Positions 57,738-64,000 of a stretch of DNA of 64,000 nt are shown here, one piece after another. The stretch comes from Rosa chinensis. Its lineage: Eukaryota > Streptophyta > Magnoliopsida > Rosales > Rosaceae. The number at the start of each line of letters is the position of its first letter. The stretch's first letter is position 1. The position numbers were made by a program, and so were the translations under genes. The notes below the pieces were generated by a model. The model made no database searches. It was not told where the DNA came from and saw only the letters and a program-made list of their open reading frames with translations. The stretch lies in NCBI RefSeq assembly GCF_002994745.2, contig NC_037089.1:78640347-78704346 (forward strand), written 5' to 3'.

Positions 57738-57779
57738 ATGAAAGACATCTCTAACAGAAAGTGACTTCTGCTTGAACAA

Positions 57780-58400
57780 TTCTAAGTGTGCCTGCAATAT
57801 AATTTATCAAGTTGGAAGAGCTGTTGGGCAGCTTATCTCAAATAACTTTCTTGTGGAATCGACGTCTCTTCTGGAATTGCAGCTATTGTCAGGAATGCAT
57901 CAGGTCATATGATTGCTGGTTCAAATATGTCTCTTTATGCTTTTTCAGCAATCGCTGCTGAGGCTTTGACGATCATAGAAGGTCTTTCTCTAGCTGCATC
58001 CTTGAATATTTCTTCGTTCATTTTGGAATCAGACTCTGCTCCCCTTATCCCAGCCCTCAACCTTCCCAAATATTCTTTAGATTGGACAGCAGCTCCTTTG
58101 TTTTGGAAGATTCGCTCTTTGTCTGAGTCGTTTACCTCAATTAGCTGGCTTTGGTCCAGCAGACAAGCCAACCAGGCAGCGGACTTTGTCGCAGCCTTGG
58201 CTTCCAGGAGGATGTGTCCAGTTGATTGGGTCTCCAATCCACCTTCATCCTTTTTAGCTTTGTTATCAGTTGATAGTTCTCACATCCTTTCCCAGGATTT
58301 TGTTCCTTCGGGTTTTGATGTTGGTTAGGTTCTGTTGTACTCTTGTTCTACTATTTTAATATACGTTGTTTCTCGTTAAAAATAAATAAATAAAAGGACA
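57780..58400 (+). pseudogene. 5'-truncated LINE with RNase H domain (RVT_3)
   Basis: An open frame from about 57855 to 58328 reads GIDVSSGIAAIVRNASGH, then AEALTIIEGLSLAASLNISS and FILESDSAPL, ending with SRQANQAADFVAALASRRMC. These carry the first Asp, the Glu and the second Asp of the RNase H site and the N-x-x-A-D block near the end. The domain forms the C-terminus of plant LINE polymerases. Upstream endonuclease and RT are missing, so it is probably a 5'-truncated insertion. An A/T-rich tail (AAAATAAATAAATAAAA, 58378-58395) may be its 3' end. Confidence 0.8.
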
Positions 58401-59295
58401 CAGATTGAAATCTTTTGTTTCTATCTTCGGTTTGTGGTGCAAGTAATTGAAAGGCCTACACATATGGAAAGCAAACATGAGGGTTGAGTAAAGTTGAACA
58501 CGAGCTTCTACATGTTATTACATACGAGTTAATCATGCATACATATATATAGTATATTGTCGGACCAAAAGATTAAAAACATATAGGATTGGAGTTTGTT
58601 TGAAGAGTAGTCCTCCCCTGCCACCTGCCGCTAGACAAAGTGACAAACTGAAAAAAAAAAATGCTGATCACTTTGAGCATGCTAAGAATCATACTCCAGC
58701 TAAATGCAGTAGTAGTGCGGCTGAATGTAAACCAAATAAAATGGTATAGGAAAGAATTTTATGAAAAATGAACGAGAAATTAAGGTGATATATATCCAAC
58801 ATTATAGAAACTCAGTTCAATCACTAAATATCTTCTTCTAAAGCTGCAGTCGGCCCCTAAGGGAGAACCATGCCTGCTTGCTTTCTGCATCAAACTAATA
58901 TATAAACCTCCTTGGAGTGTGCCTCAGCTTGTTCTTCAAGCCCCTCTTCTTCGCTGCACCATATATGGGGATGTTGATACCGCGGTAGTCTAGCTTCACC
59001 ATAGTGAAGTTCATAGATACTCTGACTTTAATTCTAACAAAATCCAAGTGTAAATAGGAAAGAAATCAAAAATACTACTTTTGTAGTTTGTACTAAATTT
59101 TCTCAGGAATTTTTTTTCTTTTCTTTTAGGAATTAGGATTCCTTTCCGCTTGTAACAAGGAATTGACCATATGTTTGGATTCCTGTTACATTATACATAA
59201 CAATCTCTCATCCATTACATTTTTTTTTTCTGCAATGTATATGTTCTTTATCCAAGTTTCTTCAGTCGCTGTTAACACATCCAATCCAGCCGTAC
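58401..59295. other. intergenic region before SF3B2
   Basis: A minus-strand frame at 58909-59030 reads VRVSMNFTMVKLDYRGINIP and continues as a Lys/Arg-rich tail to a stop. It may be a last-exon remnant of an unrecognised protein, with an AAAG acceptor-like site before it. The rest is AT-rich and should hold the SF3B2 promoter. Confidence 0.3.
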
Positions 59296-60858
59296 ATGAC
59301 GACTACAGAGACACTCTGGCAGCATCCAAATGGTGCCTTAGTGAACAATGATGATCCTCCACAGCTTTTTGAGCAAGTTGAAATTGAATATGTTCCAGAG
59401 CAATTAGCAGAGTTAAACGATGGCATGTATGCAGACTTCAAACAAATATTCGAATACTTCACATTCAAGGACGCTGCGGGTGTTGAAGAGGAAAAGAAAG
59501 ATGATGTCCATCACTCTCAAGAAGACTCAAATTCAGAAGAGGATAATCAACAAAAACAAGAAAAGGGCGTTTCAAACAAGAAGAAAAAGCGCGTGAAGAT
59601 GAACATTGCGGAACTGAAACAGATGTGTGCAAGGCCTGATGTTGTTGAGGTGTGGGACGCAACTGCAGCTGATCCTAAGTTGCTGGTGTTTCTGAAATCA
59701 TACCGGAACACAGTACAGGTGCCAAGGCATTGGAGCCAGAAGAGGAAATACTTACAGGGAACACGTGGTGTCAAAAAGCAACCTTTTCAGCTCCCTGATT
59801 ACATTGCTGCTACCGGAATTGAGAAACTCCGACAGGCGTACAATGAGAAAGAAGATAACAAGAAGTTGAAGCAAAAGCAACGAGAAAGAATGCAGCCAAA
59901 GATGGGCAAGATGGACATTGATTACCAGGTACTTCATGATGCCTTTTTCAAGCATCAGGTAAAGCCAAAGCTCACAACAGTTGGTGATCTGTACTACGAA
60001 GGGAAAGAGTTTGATCAGGTGACACTGATGGATCAGATGAAGCCGGGTGCCATGTTGTCACATGAACTACAAGAAGCTCTTGGTATGTCAGAGGGTGCTC
60101 CTCCGCCGTGGCTCATTAGTATGCAGAGATATGGTCCTCCACCATCATATCCACATCTGAAAATCCCGGGGTTGAACGCTCCTATCCCCGGCGGAGCTAG
60201 CTTTGGTTACCATCCGGGTGGCTGGGGAAAGCCTCCTGTTAATGAATATGGCCGACCTTTGTATGGGAACGTTTTTGGTGTTGAGCAAACTAATCATGAG
60301 GAAGAGCCAGTTGAAAAGATGAAGCATTGGGGTGAGTTGGAGGAAGAAGAGGAAGAGAAAGAAGAGATTGAGAAAGAAAAAGATTTAGAGGATGATATGG
60401 AATCTGTAGATAGCTTTTCAAGTGGCGGAGCTGATCAGACAGTACCCGATGTGATCGAGCTGCGGAAGCAGCAGAGAAAAGAAACAGCTGAAAGGCCTTT
60501 GTACCAAGTACTTGAAGAGAAAGAAGAAAGAGTTGCTGCAGGGGCATTGCTCGGAACAACTCACACGTATGTTGTTGGCAGCAACAGCAGCCGAGACGAC
60601 AAGGCAGGAGCGAAAAGGGTGGATCTGCTCAGGTGTCATAAAGCAGATAAAGTGGATGTGACTCTACAACCTGAAGAGTTGGAAGCTATGGAGAATGTGT
60701 TACCTGAGAAGTATCAACAAGCCAGGGAGGAGGAGAAGATGCGTAGTCAGCCGGAGGATTTTAGTGACATGGTTGCGGAGAACGAGAAGCAGAGGAAGCG
60801 TAAGATGCAGGAAAAGGAAGCCAAATCCAACAAGAAGCAGAAGGATTTTAAGTTCTAG
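59296..60858 (+). CDS. splicing factor 3B subunit 2-like protein (SAP145/CUS1)
   Basis: Intact intronless ORF of 520 residues. SF3B2 belongs to the SF3b complex of the U2 snRNP, which contacts the branch-site region in the nucleus. The CUS1/DUF382 domain lies at about 105-235 (LKQMCARPDVVEVWDATAAD, PFQLPDYIAATGIEKLRQAY, GKMDIDYQVLHDAFFKHQVK). The PSP proline-rich domain follows at about 247-300 (MKPGAMLSHELQEALGMSEG, PPPWLISMQRYGPPPSYPHL). Then come a long acidic run (about 340-375) and a basic C-terminus (KQRKRKMQEKEAKSNKKQK). It is shorter than the usual plant form, mainly because the Lys-rich N-terminus is reduced. Lack of introns suggests a retrogene; the open frame suggests it still makes protein. 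A broken relative lies 4 kb upstream. Confidence 0.85.
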   Translation: MTTTETLWQHPNGALVNNDDPPQLFEQVEIEYVPEQLAELNDGMYADFKQIFEYFTFKDAAGVEEEKKDDVHHSQEDSNSEEDNQQKQEKGVSNKKKKRVKMNIAELKQMCARPDVVEVWDATAADPKLLVFLKSYRNTVQVPRHWSQKRKYLQGTRGVKKQPFQLPDYIAATGIEKLRQAYNEKEDNKKLKQKQRERMQPKMGKMDIDYQVLHDAFFKHQVKPKLTTVGDLYYEGKEFDQVTLMDQMKPGAMLSHELQEALGMSEGAPPPWLISMQRYGPPPSYPHLKIPGLNAPIPGGASFGYHPGGWGKPPVNEYGRPLYGNVFGVEQTNHEEEPVEKMKHWGELEEEEEEKEEIEKEKDLEDDMESVDSFSSGGADQTVPDVIELRKQQRKETAERPLYQVLEEKEERVAAGALLGTTHTYVVGSNSSRDDKAGAKRVDLLRCHKADKVDVTLQPEELEAMENVLPEKYQQAREEEKMRSQPEDFSDMVAENEKQRKRKMQEKEAKSNKKQKDFKF

Positions 60859-62259
60859 GTGTATAGCAAGAAACACTCTAGACCATGATAGATCCGCTCA
60901 TTAATTCAAAGTAGAGATATAATGTAAGTCTGTAACTCCATGATCAAGGAATAAAGCCACCATATTAATCGCAAAACTCTATGGCAATCAGGCGCTAACA
61001 ACAAATTGAGCTAGTAGAATCACAATCAATGATATCGTCATAGATTAAGTTTAATGGTTTAGGATGTCCTTAGCCTAGCCTATGAGAAAGAAAGAAAAAA
61101 TTCTCGTAATTAAGGATCGTGTTAAAAGTCGTACGTGGTTTATTTAAGGTCTTATCAACACGGTGTACTTTAGATGGAAAGTTAAAGAGTGTATGATTAT
61201 ATTAGGACTATATGGTTGGACGGTTTGATCAGTTTGCTGAATGGGATCTCTTAGTTGGTCGGTTTGTGGTTCTAAATTTTAACATAGATGTTTGGGTTGT
61301 TTTGTAAGTGAAAAATTCGATGCTAGCCAATGAGGGTTGTACTTCTCATTAGCGCCACCATGGTGGCCAACGCTAGTTCCTAGGCTACCATAACAACAAC
61401 GTCAACTCGCGCAGCGGACCCAGCCTGCCTGAGCTTGTTCTTCGAAGGTTGGTTTTGTAACTGCGGCAAAGAATGCGAAGTTGAGGTGAAAGCTAAGGTG
61501 AAGAACGTAGGGTTCCCAGCTGGAGGTTACATAAAGAGGCGAAGAGTATGCTTCTTCTTTTTTTTTTTGGCAGAGAGTGAAAGGGAGGAGTATGCCAATA
61601 ATGTATGTGTGTGTGTGTGTGTGTAGGTCAGAGTTATAACAGTATCATATTAAGGGATGTTAACTTGTGGGAAAGCCGATGACATTAGTACTTTTGTTTG
61701 GTTAGAAGTTAGAACTTAGAAATAGAAGATCAGGCTAGTGCATAATCACACAGTGCTTAGTTTTTCTTGAACTTTGGAACTGGATAGTCCTGGCTAGCTA
61801 TACATATGTTATATATGTAGCTAGATTTGATAACTTGAACATTATTATTTTCAGTTTTATTAGAATCTAGAAGCGTATGAATTTAGTTTCACTTGCGATA
61901 CCTCCTTTCCTTTGAAATTGTGGGTGACGCTAGACGCCTAAAATTAATAGTTACAGAGGGGATAATATTGTCGAATTCTCTATTCAATTATTAAAAATAA
62001 AATAAAATAAAAAGTATCAAACAATCAAATACAACCCTAAAATAATCTCCAGTTTCCCAATCAACCAAAACAACGAAACTGAACAATAATAAATGAAGTA
62101 CCAACAATTTGAGAAGGGACTTGAGACTATCATTGAGATGTAGAAGAGGAGAATACAAATTTGGCTCTGCCTCACACGATGCAAAGTCGCAAACAATGTC
62201 CTAAACTTTCTTGTTTTTGTTTTGGGTGTTTGTCCATTTATCCCATTTCTAGGGATTTT
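60859..62259. other. intergenic region downstream of SF3B2
   Basis: It contains possible poly-A signals (AATAAAG at 60951), a TG microsatellite at 61606-61624 and a coding-like scrap at 61429-61540. No gene could be assembled. Confidence 0.4.
61429..61540 (+). pseudogene. coding-like scrap also present at 63430-63530
   Basis: GGTTGGTT.T.TAAC.G.GGCAAA and GTGAAAGC(T/A)AAGGT occur in both. The right copy reads LFKVGSITVANNAKAEVKAK in one frame; here the frame is shifted relative to that. The family is not recognised. The two copies lie about 2 kb apart in the same orientation. Confidence 0.4.
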
Positions 62260-62640
62260 TTTTCCCATTTATCCCATTAAGTTTTTTTAATTTCCCCTTA
62301 CCCAAAACACTCTAAGGAAGTCTTCCCTAATACCCCATTAAGTTTTTTTTTTAAAGACTATTTTACCCTCATTCATTTATTACTTAGAGAGAGAGAATGG
62401 AAGAGAGAGAAACCATACAAGACTTCGCCGGAGCTCCATCACTGGCTGTCGGATTCCCTTCACCGACAGCGGCCCACCGGACTTTTCTGAAAACTTCGTC
62501 GGAGGTCGTCGAAGATTTCATAGTTCGCCGAAAATATTTATTGCTCCCAATAGACATCTATTGCCCTTAATAGTCTATTGCCCCCTAATAGAACTTTCGG
62601 TAGCCGAAATGGGAACTAATATTCCTAAAATTAGGCAAAT
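62260..62640 (+). repeat. dispersed repeat, first copy (paired with 63598-64000)
   Basis: CCCATTTCTAGGGATTTTTTT, CCCATTAAGTTTTTTTAATT, ACACTCTAAG(G/A)(A/G)AGTCTTCCC, ATGGAAGAGAGAGAAACCAT and GACTTCGCCGGAGC are in the same order in both copies. Short ATAGACATCTATTGCCC units follow. It may be the terminal part of a transposable element. Confidence 0.75.
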
Positions 62641-62974
62641 AAAACTTTGATTAAAGAAAAAAAAACTAAGAGATTATATCAATTTAAAAACGTCTATTGC
62701 CCTCCAATAGACATTCAAAACTTTTTTCCCCCTTTCCTTCTGCCCATTACTTTAAAAAAAATGAAAAATAAATAAAATAAATAATAATAATACGGGCACC
62801 CAGAAAATGCTCTGGGTACCCACGTCTGCTTCTCGAGTCAGATCCCACGGTCATTGCTCGAAAACAGAAGCTCGTCGCCATTAACGCCTTGCAGGTCTGA
62901 TTCAGGCGTCACTGCCTGAGTCAGATCCCACGGTTGCTACCGGACCTATATGTTCTGCGAGCTAACGTCGCCGC

Positions 62975-63128
62975 CATCAACGAGCAGTATTTCTCTGCCG
63001 GCAACGAGCCGGACTACCAGACTCTGACATCTTCGAGCAGTATTCCTCTGTCGGTAACCCGATCCGAGCCGGACTACCCATACTCTAACATCCACGAGCA
63101 GTATTCCTTCGCCGGTGGCCCTGATCTA

Positions 63129-63178
<50 letters not shown>
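62975..63178 (+). repeat. tandem repeat of about 70 bp followed by (GA)n
   Basis: CGAGCAGTATT(T/C)C(T/C)(C/T) occurs three times (62979, 63033, 63095), alternating with GAGCCGGACTACC (63006, 63066). A pure GA run fills 63132-63178. An ORF crosses it but has no domain. Confidence 0.8.
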
Positions 63179-63181
<3 letters not shown>

Positions 63182-63597
63182 TTTGAGTGGCATGATGGTA
63201 GTTTGTTAATTAGGTTAAGGGCAAAATGGTCATTTGATGTTAAATTGGGTTAGTGGGAACAAAAATTTGTTGCTAAGGTAAGTGAGATAATTTTGACTCA
63301 TTTTAATGCTATTGGTCAAGGACCATTTTATTTTTTACCAAAACTAGTAAATTTTTGTTTTTTAGAATTTTTGGCTGAGCCCAAGTACCTCATGTCAAAT
63401 CAACTCCAGACCCGACCCTGGCGACGTTGTCCAGTTATTTAAGGTTGGTTCTATAACCGTGGCAAACAACGCAAAAGCTGAAGTGAAAGCAAAGGTTGAG
63501 AACAGTTCCCAAGGAGGTTACAGGTGACAGTTCTGGATTTATAAAAATCTTCATATATGTATATAGAACATATTAGTTTAGTGGTCGAAGATATTCT

Positions 63598-64000
63598 TAA
63601 GGGTTTTTGTCCATTTACCCCATTTCTAGGGATTTTTTTTCCACTTACCCCATTAAGTTTTTTTAATTCTCTCTTACCCAATACACTCTAAGGGAGTCTT
63701 CCCTAATACCCCATTTTACCCCTCACCCCTTTGTTACTTAGAGAGAGATAGAGAAAATGGAAGAGAGAGAAACCATAGGAGACTTCGCCGGAGCCCGTCA
63801 CCGGCCGCCGGAATCCGGTCACCGGTCGCCGGAATCAAGCCAACTTTAGCCTGATTCCGGTCACCGATCGCCGGATTCCTGTCACCGGCTGCCGCCCACC
63901 GGAATTTGCTGAAAATCTCACCGAAAAGTTTTTTTTTTGCCCCCAATAGACATCTATTGCCCCCTAATAGAGGGGCAATAGACGTCTATTGCCCCAATAG
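63598..64000 (+). repeat. dispersed repeat, second copy, cut by the right edge
   Basis: It parallels 62260-62640. It contains CACCGG(C/T)CGCCGGAAT units (63795-63870) and an ATAGACGTCTATTGCCCC palindrome at 63968-63995. It runs off the window. Confidence 0.7.

Noticed and set aside
1..64000. tRNA or rRNA genes
   Set aside because: I looked for cloverleaf-like boxes and rRNA-like stretches while reading and saw none. The primer-site-like segments next to the LTRs are short matches, not genes.

Overview
This is a window of plant nuclear DNA. It holds intron-containing genes in an AT-rich background with much retrotransposon, MITE and microsatellite sequence. The plant-type carboxylesterase, F-box and spliceosome genes point to a eudicot. 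The repeat style would fit Rosaceae, but that is an inference without a search. Four host genes look intact. Three are on the minus strand: a carboxylesterase of the CXE family (12620-13648), a three-exon CMC1-type twin CX9C mitochondrial gene (exons between 17086 and 18505) and an F-box gene with an unusual 11-residue repeat (35062-36612). One is on the plus strand: an intronless SF3B2-type spliceosome gene (59296-60858). They share no pathway.

Layout. 1-6183 is a minus-strand Ty1/copia element (copia A) that runs off the left edge. 6367-12514 is a complete but dead minus-strand copia (copia B) with paired LTRs and a 5-bp target duplication; it ends about 105 bp past the CXE stop. CXE and CMC1 follow. 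19309-34715 is about 15 kb of non-coding DNA with broken gene pieces (a pyruvate kinase exon, a kinase-like scrap), direct repeats and two related units of about 4 kb. The F-box gene follows at 35-36.6 kb.

The main organising event is an old tandem duplication. The CMC1 flank plus F-box block (17220-36750) recurs at 38060-54675. The second copy has decayed. Its CMC1 copy lacks exon 3 and one cysteine of each CX9C motif. Its F-box copy has a frameshift and is split by a solo LTR and a Mutator-like element. The block also took up two MITEs, a terminal-inverted-repeat element with a nested LINE fragment, and a complete copia (copia C, 43015-49749). Because the first copy shows the empty sites, most insertion boundaries can be read directly.

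The right end holds two SF3B2 copies: a broken, internally deleted one at 54843-55679 and the long ORF at 59296-60858. Between them lie a short Helitron, a retro-inserted segment with 17-bp target duplications and a 5'-truncated LINE RNase H fragment. 60859-64000 is intergenic and repeat-rich.

All coordinates and similarities were read by eye. No alignment or database search was run.
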